Shown: positions 1-6,444 of the stretch, piece after piece
Numbering within the stretch: the first letter of the stretch is position 1
Layout of the letters: every line of letters begins with the position of its first letter
NCBI GenBank assembly: GCA_900554775.1
Contig: USIK01000028.1
Location: 1-9,270, forward strand
Length of the DNA: 9,270 bases
Origin: an uncultured Oscillospiraceae bacterium
Lineage (GTDB): Bacteria; Bacillota; Clostridia; Oscillospirales; Acutalibacteraceae
Direction: 5' to 3'
Notes under the pieces: model-generated
Told to the model about the DNA's origin: nothing
Databases searched by the model: none
What the model saw: the letters and a program-made list of their open reading frames with translations, nothing else
Position numbers and translations under genes: made by a program

Positions 1-1
1 A

Positions 2-208
2 GAATCAAAAAGCGTAGTAACTTCTTTTTCTGGCAAGAAAAAAATAGTGAAAGTTTGCATTAAAAATATATTTGTTCCTGTTATTGGAATTATGATTCTC
101 TTGGTTTTTGCCCTGGTTTTTAAAGCATTTTTAAATCCAACTATGAACAGAAAATCCGATTTTGCTGCTTATGATGTCCCTGTAATAGGCGAAATAAAAG
201 ATAAATAA
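2..208 (+). CDS. Wzz/CapA-like chain-length determinant, C-terminal end (partial)
   Basis: An open frame enters from the left edge and ends at TAA 206-208, so only the last 68 residues are visible. After a basic stretch (SGKKKIVK) comes one strong membrane helix (about nt 68-136, IFVPVIGIMILLVFALVFKAFL). The short tail ends in YDVPVIGEIKDK. A late helix followed by a 'PVIGEI' tail is the usual C-terminus of Wzz/CapA polysaccharide co-polymerases, which sit in the cytoplasmic membrane and set the chain length of exported polysaccharide, often by contacting a BY-kinase. The next gene, 18 nt downstream, looks like a BY-kinase relative, which supports the call. The periplasmic domain is off the window, so the family assignment rests on the tail and the context. 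Confidence 0.7.
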   Translation, partial: ESKSVVTSFSGKKKIVKVCIKNIFVPVIGIMILLVFALVFKAFLNPTMNRKSDFAAYDVPVIGEIKDK

Positions 209-226
209 TAAAGGAGAGAATACATA

Positions 227-724
227 ATGTTTGGTTTTAAAAAAGAATCTAATTATAGCAAAAAAGAAAGCTACAAAAATATTGCAAATAATTTGATTTG
301 CGCTTTAAAAGAAGAAAAGAAAAGCGTTTTCGCTTTTGTTTCGTCGAGTTGCAATCTTAGTGAGATAGTAGGAATGATTGGCCAGGAAGCTTCCAAAAAG
401 GTTAAAACTTTGGTCGTGAACGTTTGCTTCGATGGCGAAGCTAAAAATTCTTTAGACTTAAAAGACGTGAAAATTGTTAATGCTAGCGGTCTGGCTGAAA
501 ATTTCGAAAATGACCTTTTGAAATATAAATCTGAATTTGATTTAATCTTAGTTTCTTTAAATTCAATTCTCACCAAAGCTGAAGCGCTTGAATATGCAAA
601 GGTTTGCAAAGAAATAATAATCGTTGAAAAATGCACTGAATGCTACTATGCAGATTATGAAAATATGCTTGCTGGGTTTAAAACAGCAGGAATTAACCCA
701 CGAGGAGTTATAACGGTTTGCTAG
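227..724 (+). CDS. BY-kinase (CpsD/CapB)-like protein lacking the P-loop; probable pseudoenzyme
   Basis: A 165-residue soluble protein starts at ATG 227 behind an AAGGAGAG site (211-218). It follows the layout of the cytoplasmic ATPase domain of bacterial tyrosine kinases: an early helix (YKNIANNLICAL, 16-27), a first strand (SVFAFVSSS, 33-41), a second strand where Walker A' is expected (TLVVNVCFDG, 61-70), 'VNASGLAENFENDLL' (84-98) matching the family's 'lpsG..p.np..lL', a Walker B-like strand (FDLILVSLNS, 104-113), and a C-terminal 'GINPRGVITVC' matching 'ilGvVlN'. The nucleotide-binding residues are missing. There is no GxGKS/T after strand one, Walker A' has Asn where the Asp normally lies, and no Asp ends the Walker B strand. 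The tail has no tyrosine cluster. It is also shorter than the usual 220-240 residues. By position between the Wzz-like gene and the flippase it probably acts as a non-catalytic partner of Wzz. Family membership is inferred; catalytic loss follows if that alignment is right. Confidence 0.6.
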   Translation: MFGFKKESNYSKKESYKNIANNLICALKEEKKSVFAFVSSSCNLSEIVGMIGQEASKKVKTLVVNVCFDGEAKNSLDLKDVKIVNASGLAENFENDLLKYKSEFDLILVSLNSILTKAEALEYAKVCKEIIIVEKCTECYYADYENMLAGFKTAGINPRGVITVC

Positions 725-753
725 GCAAGCTGTGAAGGGCAGAAAGGATAAAT

Positions 754-1626
754 ATGAGAACGGAAAATTCAATAAAAAATATTATAGTCAGCTGTATATC
801 TTACGGCATTTTGTTTGTTGGCTCATTTGTTACTCGCAAAATTTTTGCGAAGATTCTAGGGCTTGAATATGTTGGAATTGACGGCACTTTCACAAGCGTT
901 ATTTCTGCGCTTGCGATAGTTGAAATGGGGCTTGGCGTTGGAATAGTTTATAAGCTTTATAAGCCGATTGCTTGCAAGGATTGGGCGCAGGTTTCTTCGA
1001 TTCTTTGCTTCCTTCGCAAATCGTATGTGATTATTTCAATGACGGTTTTGGGCCTTGGAATTTCTGTTGCTTACTTTGTTGTTCAGCTGATTAAGGAAGA
1101 TTTTTCTAAAACCTGGCTTATTCAAATATTTATCCTTTATGTTTTGGATGTTGTTGCCTCTTATTTATTTTCTTACAAACGGTCAATGTTTATTGCTGAC
1201 CAGAAAAATTATGTGAATAATTTGATTCACATTATTGCGCAAATTTTAATGTTTATTTCTCAAATTGCTGTTCTTAAAATTTTCTGTTCGTTTGAAGCTT
1301 ACTTAGTTTGCAGGATTGCTTGCAGGCTGGTTGAAAATATATGGATTTCTTATAGATTCGATAAAAACTACGGTTTCATAGATTTGAAAAAGAAAAGCGA
1401 CTTGCCTGATATAGAAAAGAAAGACCTTTTCAGAAATATAAAAGCAATGCTTCTTCATAAAATTTCTGCTTTTGGTGCAACGGGTCTTTCAAGTCTTATA
1501 ATCGTTCAGGGCGTTGGACTTAAAGAAACCGGAATTTACAATAACTACATGCTTATCGTAACAGCAGTTATGACCATAACCAATGAAATTTTTAACAGTA
1601 TTGTTGCGAGCTTTGGCAACCTTTAG
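754..1626 (+). CDS. Wzx-type polysaccharide flippase, N-terminal part, cut by in-frame TAG
   Basis: The frame starts at ATG 754 behind AGAAAGGA (741-748) and stops at TAG 1624-1626 after 290 residues. It is a multi-helix membrane protein of the polysaccharide exporter (Wzx/PST, MOP superfamily) type, expected to flip lipid-linked repeat units across the cytoplasmic membrane. It opens with 'NSIKNIIVSCISYGILFVGSFVTRK', followed by 'LGLEYVGIDGTFTSVISALAIVEMGLG', both typical of the family's first two helices. The stop falls just after the conserved 'NSIVASFGNL' segment, mid-protein. The same frame runs on without another stop to 2337 and encodes the remaining helices, so this is one gene of 527 codons broken at codon 291. 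The piece would carry about half the helices and is unlikely to work alone. The loss looks recent because no frameshift or second stop is present. Confidence 0.75.
   Translation: MRTENSIKNIIVSCISYGILFVGSFVTRKIFAKILGLEYVGIDGTFTSVISALAIVEMGLGVGIVYKLYKPIACKDWAQVSSILCFLRKSYVIISMTVLGLGISVAYFVVQLIKEDFSKTWLIQIFILYVLDVVASYLFSYKRSMFIADQKNYVNNLIHIIAQILMFISQIAVLKIFCSFEAYLVCRIACRLVENIWISYRFDKNYGFIDLKKKSDLPDIEKKDLFRNIKAMLLHKISAFGATGLSSLIIVQGVGLKETGIYNNYMLIVTAVMTITNEIFNSIVASFGNL
1624..1626 (+). other. In-frame amber codon interrupting the flippase gene
   Basis: TAG at codon 291 of a 527-codon frame that is otherwise open from 754 to 2334. Family-typical sequence lies immediately on both sides (ASFGNL before, NTSTAKEK after), so a single substitution explains it. 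The displaced residue lies in a loop position that is not strongly conserved, so the original codon cannot be told. Confidence 0.85.
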
Positions 1627-2337
1627 AATACTTCCACGGCTAAAGAGAAGATTTATAACAATTTTAATGCCCTTTATTTCTTGAATTTTTTGATTTATTC
1701 TTTTGGAATAAGCGCGTTTGTGTGCGTTATAACGCCTTTCATCGAGCTTTGGACAGGCGTTGGCTCGGCTTTTGATATTACAACGGTCCTTTTTATTGCG
1801 GCTTACCTTTATATTTACGGCATTCGCCAGTCTTTGGCTATGGCGAAAATCAGCGCTGGAATTTACGATCCGGACAAATATATTTCGCTTGTGGGATCGC
1901 TTATAACCTTGATTTGCTCTTATTTTCTTGTTAAGCCAATGGGCGTTTCGGGCGTTATGCTTGGAAATATAATCGGGATATTCTTGAATCCTTATATTGT
2001 TCAGCCGTATCTTGTTTACAGCATGGTATTTCACAGAAGTTCAAAGCCTTACCATTATAAATTCGCTTTTTACACGCTTCTTACCACGGTTTATGTTGGA
2101 ATTTCATATTTAATTTGCAACAATTTAGCGTTTATTCAAAATTTCAAAGAAGGCCTTTCTGGTCTTTTGATAAGGTTCCACGTGGATTCTCAAAGCGCTG
2201 GTTTGGTCGCGTGCGTTTCGGTTAATTTTATCGTTTGCTTGATTATTCCTAACGCTTTAAATGTTTTAATTTTCTTTAGAAGCAAAGAATTTAAGAAATT
2301 GGCTTCTTCAGCGAAGTCGGTTTTAGTAAGGCATTGA
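1627..2337 (+). CDS. Wzx-type polysaccharide flippase, C-terminal part after the TAG
   Basis: This directly continues the preceding frame to TGA 2335-2337. Right after the stop the protein resumes as 'NTSTAKEKIYNNFNALYFLNF', which matches the cytoplasmic loop and following helix seen in intact relatives ('A...KEK.Y..F..L.FLNFwiy'). It then carries 'ITPFIELWTG' and several more helices to a basic C-terminus. No independent start is convincing: the first in-frame candidate is TTG 1681, inside a helix and with no Shine-Dalgarno sequence. The piece is therefore either untranslated, or made only by read-through of the TAG. It is followed 21 nt later by the FHA-RodA gene. I regard 754-2337 as one interrupted gene. 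Confidence 0.7.
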   Translation, partial: NTSTAKEKIYNNFNALYFLNFLIYSFGISAFVCVITPFIELWTGVGSAFDITTVLFIAAYLYIYGIRQSLAMAKISAGIYDPDKYISLVGSLITLICSYFLVKPMGVSGVMLGNIIGIFLNPYIVQPYLVYSMVFHRSSKPYHYKFAFYTLLTTVYVGISYLICNNLAFIQNFKEGLSGLLIRFHVDSQSAGLVACVSVNFIVCLIIPNALNVLIFFRSKEFKKLASSAKSVLVRH

Positions 2338-2342
2338 CCACC

Positions 2343-2350
2343 AAAGGAGG
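2343..2350 (+). promoter_or_regulatory. Strong Shine-Dalgarno sequence that points to an ATT start
   Basis: AAAGGAGG, a near-perfect complement of the 16S rRNA tail, lies in the 21-nt gap after the flippase. Eight bases downstream, in frame with the FHA-RodA gene, is ATT 2359-2361 and not ATG/GTG/TTG. The next in-frame ATG (2413) is 62 bases away and has only AT-rich sequence before it. The site therefore marks 2359 as the ancestral start. Confidence 0.8.
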
Positions 2351-2358
2351 AAACGTAA

Positions 2359-4044
2359 ATTTTTAGCTCAGTTATTTCGAACTTTTTTCAAGTTTATAAT
2401 ATTTTAATTTCAATGACTCTTTATGTTTCGCAGCTCGTCATTCCGCTTCTTGCAATTATCATTGTTTATGCTGTTTTTGATTCTCTTTTCAGGAATTTAA
2501 GCAAAAGAAGAGTTCTCATCACGCTTTATGATCATCTTAATAAAGAGCATATCCCGATTACTTACTGGGAAAATTCTATCGGCAGGAATAAACTTTGCGA
2601 TGTTGTTGTTAACAGACAGGCGGTTTCGAGAGATCATGCGGTCCTTTATAGGAGGGAAGAGGGCTGGATGATCGCCGACACCAATTCAAAAGGCGGAGTT
2701 TTCTTAAACGGCAGGCAGATTGACGGCGAAAAAAAGGTTTGCGTGAATGACGTTATTAAAATCGGTGGGATGAAATTTACGCTTTGCAAAGCGCCGAAAA
2801 ATCAAGCCACGAATACTTTAAAAGAAACAAATGCAGGCGTTTATCACCCCTTATTTTTGATGGTTCTTGTGATGATATTTCATGCCCTTGCGCTTTTCCA
2901 GCTCAGTTTTTACAGCGAAAGTTTTAGCATTAACCACATCGCCGTTTTTGGAATTATCGAAGGAATTTTCTGGTCTTATTATGCCATAACTCGCTACGGC
3001 CTTCGAAGAGCAAACTTCGAGCTCGAGATTCTTGCGTTTTTCCTTAGTGTTATTGGAATAACAGTTTCATCTTCGGTTAACATGTCTGTGGCTTACATGC
3101 AAATCATTGCCCTCACTGCGGGGCTTGTGCTTTTCAGTTTGCTTATTTTGTTCATTCAAAACCCTGATTTTGCAACAAAGTGCCGCCCGTACATAGCTTT
3201 GCTAGCGATTTTGTTTTTAGCGGTGAACTTGATTTTTGGTAAGATTAAAAACGGTTCCCAAAACTGGATTATGATAGGCGGGTTGTCGATTCAGCCTTCA
3301 GAATTCGTTAAAGTTGCGTTTGTTTTCTTTGGGGCTTCGACGCTTCGTTCGCTTCAAACAACGAAGAATTTGACTGAATTTATTTTGTTTTCTTGCATTT
3401 GCATGGGCGCGCTTTTCCTCATGGGAGATTTCGGAACGGCCTGCATATTTTTCGCGGCGTTTATCGTGATTTCTTTCATGCGTTCAGGCAGCGTCAGAAC
3501 GGTTTTCTTGATGCTTGCCTCGGCTTTGATAGGCGTTGCGCTTATTCTAAAGTTCAAGCCTTATGTCTTGGGCAGGTTTTCAGCCTGGAGGCATGTTTGG
3601 GAGCACACTGGAGATGTTGGCTACCAGCAATCGAGAGTTCTTGCTTATTTGGCGAGCGGCGGAATGATTGGAATGGGAATTGGCAAAGGCTGCCTTAAAT
3701 ATGTTTTTGCTGCCCCGAGCGATTTAGTTTTTGGCGTTCTTTGCGAAGAATGGGGCATGATTTTCGGGTTTACCGTCACGATTTCTATTGCGCTTATTGC
3801 AATTTACGCAAGGCTCGTGAGCGCTAGGAGTAGGTCTGCTTTCTATTCAATCGCAGCGTGCGGTGCAGCTGGAATCATGATTGTTCAAATGATGATGAAC
3901 GTTTTTGGCAGCATTGATTTGCTTCCTCTAACCGGCGTTACGCTTCCGTTTGTGAGCCTTGGCGGTTCGAGCCTCGTTTCGATGTGGGGTTTGCTTGCAT
4001 TCATAAAAGCTGCAGATGAACGCACTTACGGATTAAAAAAATGA
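2359..4044 (+). CDS. FHA-domain RodA/FtsW-family (SEDS) peptidoglycan glycosyltransferase; apparent ATT start
   Basis: 561 residues if begun at ATT 2359, 543 if begun at ATG 2413. I prefer 2359 because of the AAAGGAGG site and the open frame. Order: an N-terminal membrane helix (LVIPLLAIIIVYAVF), a cytoplasmic FHA domain (about residues 55-140), then a multi-helix SEDS domain. FHA landmarks are G75-R76, S90-R-D-H93 and N117-G. The usual Asn of 'SxNGT' is Gly112 here (SKGG), so phospho-threonine binding may be altered. SEDS landmarks are 'NWIMIGGLSIQPSEFVK', 'MGDFGTA', 'GDVGYQQSRVLAYLASGG' containing the probable catalytic Asp (nt 3613-3615), 'SDLVFGVLCEEWG' and 'LLPLTGVTLPFVSLGGSS'. SEDS proteins polymerise lipid II glycan strands together with a class B PBP, and such a PBP follows 18 nt later. 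The FHA domain suggests control by a PASTA Ser/Thr kinase elsewhere in the genome. RodA versus FtsW cannot be decided. Confidence 0.88.
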   Translation: MFSSVISNFFQVYNILISMTLYVSQLVIPLLAIIIVYAVFDSLFRNLSKRRVLITLYDHLNKEHIPITYWENSIGRNKLCDVVVNRQAVSRDHAVLYRREEGWMIADTNSKGGVFLNGRQIDGEKKVCVNDVIKIGGMKFTLCKAPKNQATNTLKETNAGVYHPLFLMVLVMIFHALALFQLSFYSESFSINHIAVFGIIEGIFWSYYAITRYGLRRANFELEILAFFLSVIGITVSSSVNMSVAYMQIIALTAGLVLFSLLILFIQNPDFATKCRPYIALLAILFLAVNLIFGKIKNGSQNWIMIGGLSIQPSEFVKVAFVFFGASTLRSLQTTKNLTEFILFSCICMGALFLMGDFGTACIFFAAFIVISFMRSGSVRTVFLMLASALIGVALILKFKPYVLGRFSAWRHVWEHTGDVGYQQSRVLAYLASGGMIGMGIGKGCLKYVFAAPSDLVFGVLCEEWGMIFGFTVTISIALIAIYARLVSARSRSAFYSIAACGAAGIMIVQMMMNVFGSIDLLPLTGVTLPFVSLGGSSLVSMWGLLAFIKAADERTYGLKK

Positions 4045-4062
4045 AAGTAAAAGGTATTTATT

Positions 4063-4500
4063 ATGAGAAATATGAGAATTAGGTCTCTGATGCTGTATTT
4101 GATTGTGTGCGCATTTTTTGCGGGCACTATCTTCTTTTGCTATGAATTCACAACCGAAGGAAAATCCTGGGTTTTTTCGAATATAAACAGGCATCTTTCG
4201 CAGGGTACTGCTTCTCAAGGTAAAATTTCAGATAGATACGGGCTCGTTTTAGCTGGGGTCACCGACGGAAAAAGAACTTACTGCGAAGATAAATCAGTCA
4301 GAACAGCGCTTCTTCACACGGTAGGTGATGGCTCGATTTTGATTCCTTCTTCAATTCAAAGCCATTATGCTTCCGAGCTTTTTGGTTACAACGCAGTGAC
4401 GGGCCTTGGTGCGCCGGAAGTTATAAGCATGAGCAAAAATATTTCGCTCACTCTTGATGGTTCGGTTTGCGCAAAAGTTAGCAATGATTTTAAGGGCTAA
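4063..4500 (+). CDS. PbpA-type class B PBP, N-terminal part, cut by in-frame TAA
   Basis: ATG 4063 follows AAAAGG (4049-4054) and the frame ends at TAA 4498-4500 after 145 residues. It has one N-terminal signal-anchor helix (about residues 7-27, LMLYLIVCAFFAGTIFFC) and then the class B pedestal motif 'QGKISDRYGLVLA', the usual 'RG.I.DRnG..LA'. Next comes 'RTALLHTVGDGSI...SIQSHYASELFGYN', typical of the PbpA-like PBPs that sit beside FHA-SEDS genes. The frame resumes directly after the TAA with the start of the transpeptidase domain, so 4063-5439 is one gene of 458 codons with a nonsense codon at 146. The stop falls exactly at the boundary between the pedestal and transpeptidase domains. Alone, this piece would be a membrane-anchored pedestal that could still contact the SEDS partner but has no catalytic site. 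Confidence 0.78.
   Translation: MRNMRIRSLMLYLIVCAFFAGTIFFCYEFTTEGKSWVFSNINRHLSQGTASQGKISDRYGLVLAGVTDGKRTYCEDKSVRTALLHTVGDGSILIPSSIQSHYASELFGYNAVTGLGAPEVISMSKNISLTLDGSVCAKVSNDFKG
4498..4500 (+). other. In-frame ochre codon interrupting the PBP gene
   Basis: TAA lies between 'SNDFKG' and 'KGAAVAYNY' in a frame otherwise open from 4063 to 5436. Relatives usually have a basic or small residue just before 'KGA', so an AAA-to-TAA change is the simplest explanation. TAA also ends genuine genes in this window (208, 5439, 6444, 7237), so it is not recoded here. Confidence 0.85.
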
Positions 4501-5439
4501 AAGGGTGCGGCAGTTGCTTACAACTATCTAACCGGTGAGGTGCTTTGCATGGTTAGTTTGCCGACTTATGATGTTCTTGAAAGGCCGAGTGCTGAAGCTT
4601 TGAAAAGCGAAAAATACGAAGGAGTTTATTTGAACAGGGTTTTGAACTCTTCTTATACTCCGGGTTCGGTTTTCAAAATTTTCACGACTGCTGCGGCGCT
4701 TGACTTGATGCCTGACGCTGAAAAGAGAAATTTTTCTTGCGAGAAGGTTAAAATCGTTGATGGCGAGAAAGTAACTTGCATGAAAAGCCACGGCAAACTC
4801 AGCCTTAAAGAGGCGCTTAGCAAATCTTGCGATATTGCTTTTTGCGATATTGCGCTTGAGCTTGGCAAAGATGCGATGACTAAAAAAATGAACGAAATGG
4901 GCTTTAATAAATCACTTTATTTTGACAATTTGGAAATTTCGAAAAGTATTTATAATGTTGAAAGCGCAACAAGGGGCGATTTAGGCTGGTCGGGAATAGG
5001 GCAATACACAAACACTCTTAACCCCATGCACATGGTTAAAATTATGGGTGCGCTTGCTAATTCTGGTGTTTGCACTGAGCCTTTTATTGTGAAGTCTATG
5101 AGCTTTGGCCAGGATGACAAAGAAGTAAGCTTGGAACCGCCGAAAACTACGTCTTTTTTTAGCCCATCAACTGCTGATAAAATCAAAGAAATGATGAGAT
5201 ACACCGTGAAAAGCAACTATGGTGAATCGAAATTCCCAAATATGTGCGCTAAAACTGGCACGGCTGAAATAGGCGAGGGCAAAACTCCTCATGGTTGGAT
5301 GGTTGGCTTTTCTTATGATAAGTCTTTTCCCGTGGCTTTTGCGGTTGTGGTTGAAAATGGCGATTTTGGAATAAAATCCGCCGGACCGATTGTTAGCAAC
5401 ATGATTAAGTATCTTCATAAAAGTTTTCAAAATAAATAA
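4501..5439 (+). CDS. PbpA-type class B PBP, transpeptidase part after the TAA
   Basis: This continues the preceding frame to TAA 5437-5439. It opens with 'KGAAVAYNYLTGEVLCMVSLPTYD', the classic first strand region of class B transpeptidases. The acyl-enzyme motif is S-V-F-K (Ser 4666-4668, Lys 4675-4677; codons 202 and 205 of the full gene). The third motif is K-T-G-T (5251-5262; Lys397). The second motif, normally SxN, reads S-C-D (4825-4833; Ser255, Asp257), which would be expected to affect substrate binding. The enzyme would cross-link stem peptides outside the membrane. Without the upstream half the domain has no anchor or export signal. An in-frame GTG (4540) and ATG (4549) could start a shorter product but would cut away the first strand and have no clear ribosome site. 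I treat it as the distal half of an interrupted gene. Confidence 0.78.
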   Translation, partial: KGAAVAYNYLTGEVLCMVSLPTYDVLERPSAEALKSEKYEGVYLNRVLNSSYTPGSVFKIFTTAAALDLMPDAEKRNFSCEKVKIVDGEKVTCMKSHGKLSLKEALSKSCDIAFCDIALELGKDAMTKKMNEMGFNKSLYFDNLEISKSIYNVESATRGDLGWSGIGQYTNTLNPMHMVKIMGALANSGVCTEPFIVKSMSFGQDDKEVSLEPPKTTSFFSPSTADKIKEMMRYTVKSNYGESKFPNMCAKTGTAEIGEGKTPHGWMVGFSYDKSFPVAFAVVVENGDFGIKSAGPIVSNMIKYLHKSFQNK

Positions 5440-5456
5440 TAAAATATAAATTTTTC

Positions 5457-5485
5457 TTGACTATATGAGAATTTAGATATAGTAT
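5457..5485 (+). promoter_or_regulatory. Sigma-A-type promoter for the ABC transporter pair
   Basis: TTGACT (5457-5462) is separated by 17 bases from TAGTAT (5480-5485), in the AT-rich 93-base gap between the PBP and the ABC ATPase. The -10 match is only 4 of 6, and nearby alternatives (TATTAT at 5483, TATAGT at 5486) exist. Just downstream, GTGT-agaaa-ACAC (5490-5502) is a small inverted repeat near the expected start of transcription that might bind a repressor. No clear terminator for the upstream operon is seen in the gap. Confidence 0.6.
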
Positions 5486-5532
5486 TATAGTGTAGAAAAC
5501 ACAAAAATAATCAAATATATAGGAGGAAGTTT

Positions 5533-6444
5533 ATGAGTGAGTATATCCTTGAAACCAGTGGATTAACCAAAACTTATGGTCGCAAAAAAGCAGTTGACAA
5601 TGTTGACCTTAAAATCAGAAAGGGAGATATATACGGCTTTGTTGGCAGAAACGGTGCAGGAAAAACCACAGTTATTAAACTTATAGCAGGCCTTGCCGCA
5701 CCAAAAGAAGGCGTTATTACTCTTTTTGATGGCAAACTTTCAGAAGGACGCAAAAAGCTTGGCGTTGTTATTGAAAACCCTGCTTATTATCCTTACATGA
5801 CTGCTCGCCAAAACATGGAAGTTCAAGCTTTAATGAAAGGCGTTAAAGATAACCTTATTATAGGTGAAATCCTTGAAAAAGTTGGACTTTCTGACACAGG
5901 CAAAAAGAAAGTTAAAAACTTTTCTTTGGGTATGAAGCAAAGGCTTGGAATAGCTCTTGCACTTATCGGTGAACCTGAGTTTTTGGTTTTAGATGAGCCT
6001 ATCAATGGCCTTGACCCGATGGGAATAAGAGAAATTAGAGATTTAATAGTAAGCCTTAGTAGAGATTCCGGCATTACTGTTCTCATTTCCAGCCATATTC
6101 TTGGTGAACTTTCAAAAATGTGCACTGCTTACGGCGTTATTTCAGAAGGTAAACTTGTTGATCAATTCACAAACGAAGAACTTAAAGAAAGAATGCGCCC
6201 ATTCATCAGAGTTAAAGTTGATGATTCTGCAAAAGCAGCTGAAGTTATTAAATCTGAACTTGAAATTTCGGATGTTGAAGAGCATAAAGGCTACATTGAC
6301 ATTTATGAAAAATTAGATCAAATGATAGCTATCAATTCTGCTCTTGAAGCGAATGAAATAAATGTTGGATCTATTTCAAAACAAGAGGGCGACTGCGAAG
6401 ATTACTTTATAAAACTTATGGAAGGAGAAAAGAAAGATGCTTAA
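5533..6444 (+). CDS. ABC transporter ATP-binding protein, BcrA-like
   Basis: 303 residues from ATG 5533 behind AGGAGGAAG (5521-5529). All ATPase motifs are intact: Walker A GRNGAGKTT (38-46), the Q-loop region 'VVIENPAYYPYMTARQN' with Glu81 where most ABC proteins have Gln (usual in the BcrA subfamily), signature SLGMKQ (131-136), Walker B LVLDEP (151-156) and the switch His188 in SSHIL. About 100 C-terminal residues form the accessory domain found in drug and antimicrobial-peptide exporters of this group. It should power the membrane protein encoded by the next gene, which it overlaps by 8 nt, implying translational coupling. The pair most resembles bacitracin/lantibiotic resistance or immunity exporters. 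The actual substrate cannot be read from sequence, and no sensor kinase, regulator or peptide gene is adjacent. Confidence 0.92.
   Translation: MSEYILETSGLTKTYGRKKAVDNVDLKIRKGDIYGFVGRNGAGKTTVIKLIAGLAAPKEGVITLFDGKLSEGRKKLGVVIENPAYYPYMTARQNMEVQALMKGVKDNLIIGEILEKVGLSDTGKKKVKNFSLGMKQRLGIALALIGEPEFLVLDEPINGLDPMGIREIRDLIVSLSRDSGITVLISSHILGELSKMCTAYGVISEGKLVDQFTNEELKERMRPFIRVKVDDSAKAAEVIKSELEISDVEEHKGYIDIYEKLDQMIAINSALEANEINVGSISKQEGDCEDYFIKLMEGEKKDA

Noticed and set aside
1489..2034. 181-residue open frame on the - strand
   Set aside because: It lies antisense across both flippase halves, has a very basic, Asn/Arg-rich composition with no domain, and has no ribosome site. It is a by-product of the codon bias of the real gene.
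2413..2415. ATG 2413 as the true start of the FHA-RodA gene
   Set aside because: No Shine-Dalgarno sequence precedes it, while AAAGGAGG sits 8 bases before in-frame ATT 2359 and the frame between them is open. It remains possible as a weak internal start.
3393..3698. 101-residue + strand frame inside the FHA-RodA gene
   Set aside because: It overlaps the conserved SEDS helices in another frame and has His/Arg/Phe-rich composition typical of a shadow frame.
1624..4500. Alternative genetic code (TAG or TAA read as an amino acid) to explain the two internal stops
   Set aside because: Two different stop codons are involved, and TAA clearly ends several intact genes here. TGA also ends genes. 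TAG alone cannot be excluded as sense (its only other in-frame use is 722-724, with a TAA nine codons later), but recoding would not explain the TAA or the ATT start.
5490..5502. Inverted repeat GTGT-N5-ACAC as a definite operator
   Set aside because: A 4-bp arm is too short to claim as a site by itself. It is mentioned only as a possibility within the promoter entry.
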